Source of the DNA: Pseudanabaena sp. Chao 1811 | GTDB taxonomy: Bacteria > Cyanobacteriota > Cyanobacteriia > Pseudanabaenales > Pseudanabaenaceae | Direction: 5' to 3' | DNA length: 64,000 nucleotides | Assembly: GCF_027942295.1 (NCBI RefSeq) | Contig: NZ_CP101416.1 | Location: 2,272,001-2,336,000 of the forward strand | In this document: positions 50,010-58,426 of the stretch, piece by piece | Layout: each line of letters starts with the position of its first letter | Numbering within the stretch: the first letter of the stretch is position 1 | Position numbers and translations under genes: made by a program | The notes under the pieces: generated by a model | The model's input: only the letters and a program-made list of their open reading frames with translations | Database searches by the model: none | Told to the model about the DNA's origin: nothing

Positions 50010-51980
50010 ATGGTGAAAGACAATCAAACATCTAACAACTATCTGTTATCTATATTTGACTGTGTGGTAATATTGTGTCTAGAAGAAAATAGTCAAGAAT
50101 TTAATTTAGAAGAACATCAATTTACAAAAAAATTGTTTGACTATCTTCCTATTGTATATATTGTGCCAGACCTTAATGAAAAAAATATAAACCATGAAAT
50201 ATTAGATAACAAAACAATTATTCTTCATGTTTATAAACTATATGGTGAGGTGCAGTCATCTTTAATCAGAAGATTTATGGTGGAATCGTATTTTATAAAG
50301 CCTATTGTTTGGATACATAATATTTTATTTATAGACTTTATTATTAATGGTTTCTCATCATTAAAAGTATTTCATCCAACAAAAGAATGTCGAAAATTTG
50401 ATTTTTTAAGTCTTGATGATAACTACTTTAACAATATTTTAAATGCTACTTTATATACATCAGATGTATTGATTAGTAAGTCAGATGAAATTAGAAATAG
50501 TTATCTAGCAAATACTTTTCACAAACTGCCAAGTTTTAGCTTGGAAAGTGTAAATATTTTAGGCATATATAAAATACTTTGCCAAATATCAAAAGATAAT
50601 CTGAGTAAGAATAAGAAAGATATAAATGCTTTAAAGCCTCACTTTAATGTCCTTATATTATATGATGCTCAGTCAATACACGTTAATACCGTTAGAGAGC
50701 ATTTAGAAAGTTTTAAGAAATTTTCTAAATGCTATATAAACTATGCTCCAGCTACAGGATTTGTAAAGCCTGAAATCTCTCTACAAGACTACGATATTAT
50801 AGTTGTTCACTACTGTATTCGCGTCAATATAAATAACTATTTATCGCCATATTATTCTCAGGCTTTGAAAGATTTTAGTGGCTATAAAGTTTTATTTATT
50901 CAGGATGAGTATGACACTACGGAAATTGCTCGTGTTTGGATAAGAGATATTGGTATTCACGCTGTATTTACTTGTATACCGAGTCAATATATTAATCAAA
51001 TTTATCCTTATTCTCGATTCCCCATGGTTGAATTTATTCCAACCTTGACTGGTTTTGTTCCTCAATGCCTTGAAAGTGGAGATGATTTGCAGACTTTTAA
51101 AGTAACTCCTACTTCTGAACGTCATTTGTCAATTGTCTATCGAGGTCGAAAGCTTCCCTATTGGTATGGAGATTTAGGTCAAGAGAAGTTGGAGATCGGT
51201 CTGAAGATGAAACAAATTTGCTTAGAAAAATCGATTGATAATGATATTGAATGTGATGATAGTAAACGCATATATGGAGATAGTTGGTATGATTTTTTGT
51301 CTAGTGGTAAAGCAACTTTGGGTACAGAAAGTGGATCCAATATTTTTGATGAATTTGGCAATATCAGAGCAAATATAGAATTAGCCCTTAAAAAGAATCC
51401 TCAAATGAGTTATGTTGAGGCGCGCAATCTTTTTTTTAAAGAAGACCCCAAAAAGGTGAAGATGAATCAAATATCACCAAAGATGTTTGAAGCGATCGCA
51501 CTTAAAACAGCCCTGATTTTATTTGAAGGAGAATATTCGGGAATCCTCAAGCCAGATATTCACTATATTTCCCTCAAGAAAGACTTTAGTAATATTGATT
51601 CTGTGTTATCTAAACTTCAAGATCCTTATTATTTAGAAAGATTAGTTGAGACCGCATATACTGATATTGTTGCATCAGGTAAATATAGCTATCAACAGTT
51701 TATAGATGAATTTGATCGTTTTTTATTAGAACATTTACCAATAAAAAAAGAACGCCAAAAAATTCTCACAGAGAGTTCTCTGTTATTACTGACAAATAGC
51801 AAGTTGTATTCATTTAAACTTCTAATCATATCTATATTTAATAACCCAATTTTTTATATAAGAAGACTTTTTCTATTGCCAAAGCTCATTAAGTTGAAGT
51901 TGCAGTCATTTTGGTTTAAACTAAAGCAAATAATTAAAAAGAATTTGCAAAAAATTAGGCAAAAGCAGTTCCTTCAGTAA
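50010..51980 (+). CDS. Two-domain CgeB-like glycosyltransferase (third paralogue)
   Basis: A 656-residue protein. Residues about 215-580 are a diverged relative of the two preceding proteins (FNVLILYDAQSIHVNTVREHLESF; FIQDEYDTTEIARVWIRDIGIHAVFTC; YRGRKLPYWYGDLGQEKLEIG; ATLGTESGSNIFDEFG; ISPKMFEAIALKTALILFEGEYSGIL). The first 210 residues (VVILCLEENSQEFNLEEHQFTKKLFDYLPIVYIVPDL...) are an additional domain not seen in the other two, possibly a second GT-B lobe or a receptor-like part. The basic tail (LIKLKLQSFWFKLKQIIKKNLQKIRQKQ) could touch the membrane. A HIP1 site sits at the same codons as in the other two. Confidence 0.7.
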   Translation: MVKDNQTSNNYLLSIFDCVVILCLEENSQEFNLEEHQFTKKLFDYLPIVYIVPDLNEKNINHEILDNKTIILHVYKLYGEVQSSLIRRFMVESYFIKPIVWIHNILFIDFIINGFSSLKVFHPTKECRKFDFLSLDDNYFNNILNATLYTSDVLISKSDEIRNSYLANTFHKLPSFSLESVNILGIYKILCQISKDNLSKNKKDINALKPHFNVLILYDAQSIHVNTVREHLESFKKFSKCYINYAPATGFVKPEISLQDYDIIVVHYCIRVNINNYLSPYYSQALKDFSGYKVLFIQDEYDTTEIARVWIRDIGIHAVFTCIPSQYINQIYPYSRFPMVEFIPTLTGFVPQCLESGDDLQTFKVTPTSERHLSIVYRGRKLPYWYGDLGQEKLEIGLKMKQICLEKSIDNDIECDDSKRIYGDSWYDFLSSGKATLGTESGSNIFDEFGNIRANIELALKKNPQMSYVEARNLFFKEDPKKVKMNQISPKMFEAIALKTALILFEGEYSGILKPDIHYISLKKDFSNIDSVLSKLQDPYYLERLVETAYTDIVASGKYSYQQFIDEFDRFLLEHLPIKKERQKILTESSLLLLTNSKLYSFKLLIISIFNNPIFYIRRLFLLPKLIKLKLQSFWFKLKQIIKKNLQKIRQKQFLQ

Positions 51981-51994
51981 AGTTTGGGGTATTT

Positions 51995-53917
51995 ATGTGT
52001 GGTATTGGTGGCACTGTTAGTCTTTCCCTACAATCGCTCCCTTTTATAAATCGTCATCTAAAAGCTATTAACCAAATACAACAGCATCGTGGACCTGATG
52101 GTTGTGGTGTTTGGGTTCATCCTCAGCAGCAAGTTGGTTTCGCACACAGACGTTTAAGCATTATCGATCTAGATTCGGGTAGTCAACCCATGCGCGATCA
52201 CTTTAATAACTGGGTGACTTATAACGGGGAGATTTACAACTACTTAGAGCTACGTTCTGAGCTAGGATCTGATAACTTTGCAACCCACTCAGACACTGAA
52301 GTGATTTTACATGCTTATCGTAAATGGGGCAAAGACTGCGTTAAGCATTTTCGAGGGATGTTTGCTTTTGCCCTTTGGGATGAAGCAAATCAAGAACTAT
52401 TTTGTGCTCGCGATCGCTTTGGAATTAAACCTTTTTATTACACGCAGGTTCGCGATGTTCTTTACTTTGCATCGGAAGTAAAAGCTCTTTTGCCTTTTGT
52501 CTCAGAAATATCTACAAATCCAAATGGATTTCAGGACTACCTTACATTTCAATTCTGTTTAGCAGGCAAAACGCTATTTAAAGATATTTATGAACTCTTG
52601 CCTGGTCATACTCTAACAGTTAGAAATGGGCGATTACAGGTTGAACGATATTGGGAAGTTTATTATGAATTGGACTTTGATCATACCGCTAAATATTTTG
52701 AGGAGAAAATCCAATCATTACTTCAAGAATCTGTTGAGCTTCACCTACGTAGCGATGTTCCCTTAGGAGCTTATCTAAGTGGTGGTCTAGACTCAAGTAT
52801 TGTGGCATCTCTTGCTTCTCAAGTGTCAAATAGTAGCTTTGAAGGGTTTACCGGGAAATTTGCGATCGGGGCAGATTATGATGAAAGTTATTATGCTCGC
52901 GAAGTAGCCAAATTTGGTAACTTTAATCTGCATGAGATCGATATTACTGCTCAAGATTTTCTGGACAACATTCGCAAAGTGATCTACCACCTTGATTATC
53001 CTGTGGCGGGACCTGGGTCTTTCCCACAGTATATGGTTTCTCAACTTGCTAGCCAGCACCGCAAAGTTGTACTTGGTGGACAGGGTGGAGACGAAATTTT
53101 TGGCGGCTATGCACGCTATTTAATTGCTTATTTTGAGCAATGTATCAAGGGGGCGATCGATGGGACGATGAATTCTGGTAATTTCATTGTTACCTATGAA
53201 TCAATTATTCCTAATTTACAGACCCTAAAAAGCTATAAGCCTCTACTACAGGAATTTTGGAGAGAAGGTTTATTTGAAGATCTTGATCGCCGCTATTATC
53301 GATTAATTAACCGTGCATCTACTTTACAAGATGAAATTCGTTGGGATGCAATCAATTCTGATCACTACGACTCATTTGAAACATTTCTAGATATTTTTAG
53401 AGTAAAAAATGTTCAACAAGAGTCTTACCTCGATAGCATGACTCACTTTGACTTCAAGACCTTGTTGCCAGCTTTACTACATGTTGAAGATCGGGTCAGT
53501 ATGGCTCATGGATTAGAATCTCGCGTCCCTTTTCTCGATCATCCTTTGATTGAACTAGCTGCAACAATTCCCTCAAATATTAAATTCAAAGATGGTACGA
53601 TGAAACATGTTTTGCGAAATGCGATGCAAAAATACTTGCCAAAAGCAGTATCAGAGCGTAAAGATAAAATGGGTTTCCCTGTCCCACTAAACTCTTGGAT
53701 TCAAAATGAAGCCAAAGAATTTATCTATGATGTATTTTCTTCGCAATCAGCACTCAATCGAGAGCTAGTTAACAGCCAAGTTATTTTAGATAAGTTGAAG
53801 CAAGAACCAAAGTTTGGTCGCAAGATTTGGGGATTGCTTTGTCTAGAACTCTGGCAACAAGAGTTTCATGACCGCGCAGGTTACTACAGGGAAGTTTTAA
53901 ATTTAGTAGAGGAATAG
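51995..53917 (+). CDS. asnB: AsnB-type amidotransferase 3
   Basis: A 640-residue class II glutamine amidotransferase/asparagine synthetase. Cys2 (MCGIGGTV), QHRGPDGCGVWV, FAHRRLSIIDLDSG and YNGEIYNYLEL form the glutaminase domain. YLSGGLDSSIVASLA is the PP-loop, and VEDRVSMAHGLESRVPFLDHPLIELA and RKDKMGFPVPLNSWI are in the synthetase domain. It is intact and distinct from the other two copies in the locus. It stands 14 bp after the CgeB-like gene and 5 bp before an epimerase gene. Base composition returns to that of the left part from here on. Confidence 0.87.
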   Translation: MCGIGGTVSLSLQSLPFINRHLKAINQIQQHRGPDGCGVWVHPQQQVGFAHRRLSIIDLDSGSQPMRDHFNNWVTYNGEIYNYLELRSELGSDNFATHSDTEVILHAYRKWGKDCVKHFRGMFAFALWDEANQELFCARDRFGIKPFYYTQVRDVLYFASEVKALLPFVSEISTNPNGFQDYLTFQFCLAGKTLFKDIYELLPGHTLTVRNGRLQVERYWEVYYELDFDHTAKYFEEKIQSLLQESVELHLRSDVPLGAYLSGGLDSSIVASLASQVSNSSFEGFTGKFAIGADYDESYYAREVAKFGNFNLHEIDITAQDFLDNIRKVIYHLDYPVAGPGSFPQYMVSQLASQHRKVVLGGQGGDEIFGGYARYLIAYFEQCIKGAIDGTMNSGNFIVTYESIIPNLQTLKSYKPLLQEFWREGLFEDLDRRYYRLINRASTLQDEIRWDAINSDHYDSFETFLDIFRVKNVQQESYLDSMTHFDFKTLLPALLHVEDRVSMAHGLESRVPFLDHPLIELAATIPSNIKFKDGTMKHVLRNAMQKYLPKAVSERKDKMGFPVPLNSWIQNEAKEFIYDVFSSQSALNRELVNSQVILDKLKQEPKFGRKIWGLLCLELWQQEFHDRAGYYREVLNLVEE

Positions 53918-53922
53918 TAATT

Positions 53923-54867
53923 ATGAAAGTTTTAATCACTGGTGGAGCTGGTTTTATTGGTTCTCATCTTGCTGATCGTTTATTGAGTCGTGGTGATCAA
54001 GTATTCGTTATTGATAACTATTCTACAAGCCGACGTGATAATCTTACACCTCATGATAATTTGACTGTTGTGGAGGGAACCATTGCTGATGCTGGTTTAG
54101 TAGATAAATGTTTTGATGAATTTCAACCAGAGCTTGTTATTCACGCTGCTGCTTCTTACAAAGATCCAGAAAACTGGATAGAGGATGCCAATACCAATGT
54201 GGTAGGTACTATTAACATCACTAAAGCGTCAAAAAAGGTAGGGATTAAAAGGCTAATCTATTTTCAAACAGCTCTATGCTATGGCTTAAAACCATTAGAG
54301 CAGCCCATTACTTTAACTCACATCATTCAATCAGAAGGTAGCAGCTATGCGATTAGTAAGACGGGTGGTGAGCAGTACATCAAATTGAGTGGCTTAGACT
54401 ATATCTCTTTCCGCCTTGCTAATGCTTATGGACCAAGAAATTTAAGTGGTCCTTTGCCAACTTTCTTCTATCGTTTGACTAATGGCAAGCCTTGCTTTGT
54501 GATGGATACCCGTCGTGACTTTATTTTCGTAAGTGATCTTGTAGATGCCGTTATGGGCGCAGTTGACGGTAAGGGAGAATGTGGTCCGTATCATATTTCT
54601 TCAGGTGGAGATTACTCTATCAAAGAATTGTTTGATATGACAGTCAAGGCACTAGATATTAAACTAGATCAAGAGGTGGAGGTTCGTCCACGCAATGCTG
54701 ATGATGCTTATACAATTTTACTTGATCCATCTAAAACTAATCAAGACTTCAATTGGAAAGTTACAACTTCTTTGGAGCATGGAGTGAAAGCTGCAATTGA
54801 TTGGTATAAACAGTATGGAATCAGTCAAACTTTTACTCACTTGAAGCTCGTAGATGAGAAGAAGTAG
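53923..54867 (+). CDS. NAD-dependent sugar epimerase/dehydratase (extended SDR) 3
   Basis: A 314-residue extended SDR: VLITGGAGFIGSHLADRL, VIDNYSTSRRDNL, VIHAAASYKDPENWIEDANTNVVGTINI, YFQTALCYG and the catalytic SYAISKTGGEQY (Tyr-x3-Lys). FRLANAYGPRNLSGPLPTFFYRL, DFIFVSDLVDAV and KTNQDFNWK close it. It looks like a UDP-glucose 4-epimerase or UDP-glucuronate decarboxylase-like enzyme. Usual length. It ends with an intrinsic terminator 13 bp after its stop, so it is likely the last gene of this transcription unit. Confidence 0.85.
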   Translation: MKVLITGGAGFIGSHLADRLLSRGDQVFVIDNYSTSRRDNLTPHDNLTVVEGTIADAGLVDKCFDEFQPELVIHAAASYKDPENWIEDANTNVVGTINITKASKKVGIKRLIYFQTALCYGLKPLEQPITLTHIIQSEGSSYAISKTGGEQYIKLSGLDYISFRLANAYGPRNLSGPLPTFFYRLTNGKPCFVMDTRRDFIFVSDLVDAVMGAVDGKGECGPYHISSGGDYSIKELFDMTVKALDIKLDQEVEVRPRNADDAYTILLDPSKTNQDFNWKVTTSLEHGVKAAIDWYKQYGISQTFTHLKLVDEKK

Positions 54868-54879
54868 ATTTTTCCAGTA

Positions 54880-54920
54880 ATCACCAAAAGCAAATTATTG
54901 CTTTTGGTGATGTTTTTGTT
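54880..54920 (+). terminator. Intrinsic terminator after the epimerase gene
   Basis: ATCACCAAAAGCAA (54880-54893) and TTGCTTTTGGTGAT (54898-54911) form a perfect 14-bp stem with an ATTA loop, followed by GTTTTTGTT. This is a good Rho-independent terminator on the plus strand. Confidence 0.8.
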
Positions 54921-54957
54921 AAATTAATCATGTCTAAATCTTAAGTGAGGTAATACT

Positions 54958-56007
54958 TTGGAAGGTTTCAAATCGCAAAAAGTTTTGGTGGTGGGTGGTG
55001 CTGGATTTGTCGGTAGCAACCTTGTAAAAATGATATTACAATCCTTTCCTAAAGAGGTAATAGTTGTTGACAATTTGTTGTCTGCAGAAAAAGAAAACCT
55101 CCCTGAAAATCCAGCTTTAACATTTGTTGAAGGTTCAATTACTAATGATTCTATATTGGACAGCTTACCAACAGATTTAGACTATGTTTTCCATCTTGCT
55201 ACATATCATGGAAACCAAAGTTCCATTCATGATCCTCTTGCCGACCATGAGAATAATACCCTAACAACTCTTAAGCTCTATGAGAAGATCAAAAACTTCT
55301 CCAACCTGAAAAAAGTTGTTTATTCATCCGCAGGCTGCACAGTAGCTGAGAAGACTTTTGATACAGCTAAAGCAACTACAGAAGATGATCCCGTCTCTCT
55401 TTATCTAGATAGCCCTTATCAAATCTCGAAAATTATTGGAGAATTCTATTCTAATTATTATTTGAGACAACATGGATTGCCTGTGGTTAAAGCACGTTTT
55501 CAAAATGTCTACGGACCTGGAGAAGTATTAGGTGCAGGGCAATGGCGTGGAACACCTGCAACCATTTGGCGAAATGTCACGCCGACATTTGTCTACCGCT
55601 CTTTGAAAAATATGCCATTAACAGTTGAGAATGGTGGTATTGCCACAAGAGATTTTATCTATGTTGATGATATCGCTCGTGGCTTAATGCTTTGTGCAAC
55701 ACGTGGTATTGCTGGAGGGGTATATAATTTAGCTAGTGGCGTTGAAACAACGATTTTGGAACTAGCTACTTTGATTAACCAAATTACAGGTACTTCAACT
55801 CCTATTGATTATCGTCCAAAACGCAATTGGGATAACTCTGGCAAGCGATTTGGTAGTACAGATAAGGCTAAACAAGAGTTAGGCTTTGAAACGCAAGTTG
55901 ATTTGTCAAAAGGTTTAGAACAAACTGTGCTGTGGACAAAACAACATATTGATTTTATTGATGCATGTATTTCTAAGCACAAGCCTTATATGTCATCACT
56001 CAACTGA
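54958..56007 (+). CDS. NAD-dependent sugar epimerase/dehydratase (extended SDR) 4
   Basis: A 349-residue extended SDR: VLVVGGAGFVGSNLVKMI, VVDNLLSAEKENLPENPALTFVEGSI, FHLATYHGNQSSIHDPLADHENNTLTTLKLYEKI, KKVVYSSAGCTVAEKT, and Tyr-x3-Lys in SPYQISKIIGEFYSNYY. ARFQNVYGPGEVLGAGQWRGTP and DFIYVDDIARGL are similar to UDP-GlcNAc 4-epimerase-like enzymes. The initiation codon is a TTG at 54958, supported by GAGG 7 nt upstream and by the distance to the Rossmann loop; no in-frame ATG precedes it. It follows a terminator, so a new promoter is likely between 54911 and 54945. Confidence 0.83.
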   Translation: MEGFKSQKVLVVGGAGFVGSNLVKMILQSFPKEVIVVDNLLSAEKENLPENPALTFVEGSITNDSILDSLPTDLDYVFHLATYHGNQSSIHDPLADHENNTLTTLKLYEKIKNFSNLKKVVYSSAGCTVAEKTFDTAKATTEDDPVSLYLDSPYQISKIIGEFYSNYYLRQHGLPVVKARFQNVYGPGEVLGAGQWRGTPATIWRNVTPTFVYRSLKNMPLTVENGGIATRDFIYVDDIARGLMLCATRGIAGGVYNLASGVETTILELATLINQITGTSTPIDYRPKRNWDNSGKRFGSTDKAKQELGFETQVDLSKGLEQTVLWTKQHIDFIDACISKHKPYMSSLN

Positions 56008-56025
56008 GAAAATAGTATTTTCAAT

Positions 56026-57339
56026 ATGTTTGAGAATAAGCATCCAGATGTTTGCATGGTTGTGCATAACTCTCTAGTTCACGATGCTCGTGTTCTAAGA
56101 GAAGCCAATAGTCTTACACAATATGGCTGGTCAGTTATTGTTTTAGCAATAACTCCAGATAGACATGACTTACCAAGTATAGAAGTAGTAAAAGGATTTA
56201 CTATTTGTCGTATTTCTCTGCCAAGTAGTTATTGTCAAATCTCTGATTTTTTAAGTAATCGTATATCAGAGTACCAAAAGCAAGAAATAGATCATGAGGA
56301 TAATTCAGCAAAAAGTTGGTACAAGTTTAAATATGGAATCAAAAAGGTATTACATAAGTTTTTCTTTTCTATACATCGGTTTCTACTATCTGACGATAGT
56401 ATTGTAGCAATCGTACTTGTATTAATACGGGGTGCATACTTTATAAGGTCTATCAATGCTCGTATATATCATGCCCATGATTTTCCTGCACTTTTACATG
56501 TAGCGATCGCAGGTATTTGGAATAGACCGATTATTTATGACTCTCACGAATTATTTTTTGATCAATGGTATCCCAATGAATCTCCCCGACTTTATCGTAA
56601 CTTACGTCCTTGGGAAAAATATTTAGCTAAAAGAGCTAGTGTAATGATAACTGTAGGTGAAATGGTTGCTGATCGACTAGCAGAGACTCTTGATGTTAAT
56701 AGACCAGTTGTAATTTTTAATACTGTTGATCTACGGACTGTTCAACCCTCTTCTACATTTTATGATACTGGCAAGAGCCGAACGATTGTTCATAGTGGAG
56801 CATTAAACTTTGGAAGACACCTACCTGAATTGCTATCTTCTTTGCTGTATCTACCAGAAGATGTTGTACTTGTCTTAATGGGAGATGGAATTCTTAAAAA
56901 CAGTTTGGAATTACAAGCTAAAGAACTAAATATAGAGGAACGTGTCATCTTTGTTCCGCCAGTTTTACCAGATAACATTGCGTCAACATTAGCTCAAGCT
57001 GATATAGGTGCTGTTTTAATTACTGATCAGAGTGTACATTATGATTATTCTATGCCAAATAAACTCTTTGAGTGTATTGCCGCAGGTTTACCAATAATCG
57101 TAAGTCAGTGTAAAGAAATTTCTGCCCTAACGAGAAAGTATGAGTTAGGAGTTATTTGTAATCCAAGTCAACCAACAGATATTGCTGCAGGTATTATTAA
57201 AATTTTGGAACCGCAAAACTTATTACGATACAAACGTAATGTCTGTAATGCTCGTGATTCTTTTTTAAACTGGGAAAATGAAGAAAGAAAGCTTGTAGAT
57301 ATATACCAACGATTAACTAAAGATTGTTCAATAGTTTAG
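56026..57339 (+). CDS. Family 4-type glycosyltransferase
   Basis: A 437-residue GT-B glycosyltransferase. VCMVVHNSLVHDARVLREANSLTQYGWSVIVLAI opens the acceptor lobe. YHAHDFPALLHVAIAGIWNRPIIYDSHELFFDQWYPN follows, then VIFNTVDLRTVQ, TIVHSGALNFGRHLPELL, VVLVLMGDGILKNSLELQAKELNIEERVIFVPPVLPDNIASTLAQADIGAVLI and the donor site MPNKLFECIAAGLPIIVS (Glu in KLFE). This is the common layout of lipopolysaccharide glycosyltransferases. It starts 18 bp after the epimerase stop and is the last gene of the plus-strand array. Confidence 0.86.
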   Translation: MFENKHPDVCMVVHNSLVHDARVLREANSLTQYGWSVIVLAITPDRHDLPSIEVVKGFTICRISLPSSYCQISDFLSNRISEYQKQEIDHEDNSAKSWYKFKYGIKKVLHKFFFSIHRFLLSDDSIVAIVLVLIRGAYFIRSINARIYHAHDFPALLHVAIAGIWNRPIIYDSHELFFDQWYPNESPRLYRNLRPWEKYLAKRASVMITVGEMVADRLAETLDVNRPVVIFNTVDLRTVQPSSTFYDTGKSRTIVHSGALNFGRHLPELLSSLLYLPEDVVLVLMGDGILKNSLELQAKELNIEERVIFVPPVLPDNIASTLAQADIGAVLITDQSVHYDYSMPNKLFECIAAGLPIIVSQCKEISALTRKYELGVICNPSQPTDIAAGIIKILEPQNLLRYKRNVCNARDSFLNWENEERKLVDIYQRLTKDCSIV

Positions 57340-57356
57340 ATAATCATTAGTTAATG

Positions 57357-57388
57357 CATGGCACAAATGGCTATATTGAACTTACGTT
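57357..57388. repeat. Truncated copy of MITE-like family A
   Basis: CATGGCACAAATGGC-TATATTGAACTTACGTT: the last 13 bases (57376-57388) are the family's terminal repeat in right-end form (reverse complement AACGTAAGTTCAA), and GCACAAATGG matches inner bases of the copy at 15942-16054. The left half is missing. Confidence 0.5.
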
Positions 57389-57455
57389 AATATTAACAAA
57401 CTTAAATTGATCATCTGACTACTGATATACAAATATCAATTGACTAATCTAATCT

Positions 57456-57602
57456 AACGTTAGTTCGGGTTAATCTGGCAAAATTTAAAAGCCCAAAAGT
57501 AAAATCCTTGCTATGCAAGGATTTTACTTTTGGGCATTGAGAGAGGGTTTGCATAGCAAACCTTCTCTCAATGCCCTTTTCAAATTATTCCTAACTCGCG
57601 TT
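57456..57602. mobile_element. MITE-like element, family A copy 2 (twin hairpins)
   Basis: Ends are AACGTTAGTTCGG (57456-57468) and CCTAACTCGCGTT (57590-57602), inverted repeats in 10 of 13 positions. AATCT stands directly outside each end (57451-57455 and 57603-57607), a 5-bp target duplication. Inside are two long hairpins. One is 57491-57511/57515-57535 (21 bp, loop TAT). The other is 57532-57552/57556-57576 (21 bp with one G-T pair, loop ATA). They share GGGC at 57532-57535. The element separates the last glycosyltransferase from the convergent gvp gene and may act as terminator. Confidence 0.7.
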
Positions 57603-57620
57603 AATCTAAATTTTAAAAAT

Positions 57621-58373
57621 TCATTGACGTTCAAATTTAACAAAGTTGTAGGGTGCGGTGAAGTCGTTGTAGCGAATTCTGAGGCGATTTTCAAATTGTT
57701 TATCTAGCTCTTCAACAGATGCAGCAAATTCAGTTTCTGTATCCCAATCAATGAGAAAAGAGCCGTTATAGATCATACTTTCTGTGAGTAGTTCACCTTC
57801 TGCGTAGTCATGGGATAAAGGCTTGAGGGTATTTATAAATGCTTCAACAATGATTTGTTGACGTTGCTCGATCGCAGCTTCTAGTTCTTGCCCGATCGCG
57901 ATCGCTTCATCCATACTCAAAATTTTTCCGACTAGTGCTTCGCGGCGTTGGCGCAGGCCTTCATTTTCTGCAACTGCAAGATTTAACTCTTCGGTTTGAT
58001 TCCAAAATAGCTTGACGCTAACTTCTCGTTTACCGATGAGATTATTAATGAGATCCTTGAGCTTGGATTCATAGGGAATAAGTAAATCGCGTTGGACTTC
58101 TTCCCATTCATCAACTACTAGTCCAAATTGGAGTGGTAAGGGAACTGCTTGATGCGGATTGATCGCTTTCATGAGCGATTCTAAAACAGTTTCATGGGCA
58201 ATGAGGTTGGCACGGCTAGCGAGATAACGATCCTGTTGAGATTCACTGTAAACGATCGCGAAAGGTGGCAATGAGTGAAACTGGACTGGCTGAGCATTCA
58301 TACCTTTGAGATCGAGATTTTTAATCAGATCCAGACTTTCAGCTTGCAAAATCGCGTACAGGTATAAGCTCAT
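57621..58373 (-). CDS. gvpF: GvpF/GvpL-family gas vesicle protein
   Basis: A 250-residue GvpF/L-type protein: MSLYLYAILQAESL, AIVYSESQQDRYLASRANLIAHETVLESLMKAINPHQAVPLPLQFGLVVDEWEEVQ, a helical middle (GQELEAAIEQRQQIIVEAFINTLKPLSHDY), and the C-terminal lobe NGSFLIDWDTETEFAASVEELDKQFENRLRIRYNDFTAPYNFVKF with the family signature TAPYNFV. The frame opens at 58430, but the ATG at 58373 gives the normal start. No gvpA or other gas-vesicle gene is near. It lies 53 bp downstream of the phosphoesterase gene in the same direction. Confidence 0.87.
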   Translation of the reverse strand: MSLYLYAILQAESLDLIKNLDLKGMNAQPVQFHSLPPFAIVYSESQQDRYLASRANLIAHETVLESLMKAINPHQAVPLPLQFGLVVDEWEEVQRDLLIPYESKLKDLINNLIGKREVSVKLFWNQTEELNLAVAENEGLRQRREALVGKILSMDEAIAIGQELEAAIEQRQQIIVEAFINTLKPLSHDYAEGELLTESMIYNGSFLIDWDTETEFAASVEELDKQFENRLRIRYNDFTAPYNFVKFERQ

Positions 58374-58426
58374 AGGAATTAGTAGTTTAGTTAGATTGAT
58401 ACAAGTGACACTTTGGGACACTCCTA

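Noticed and set aside
57513-57707. Plus-strand frame of 64 codons
   Set aside because: It begins inside the twin hairpins and runs antisense into the gvp gene; a by-product of the palindromes.
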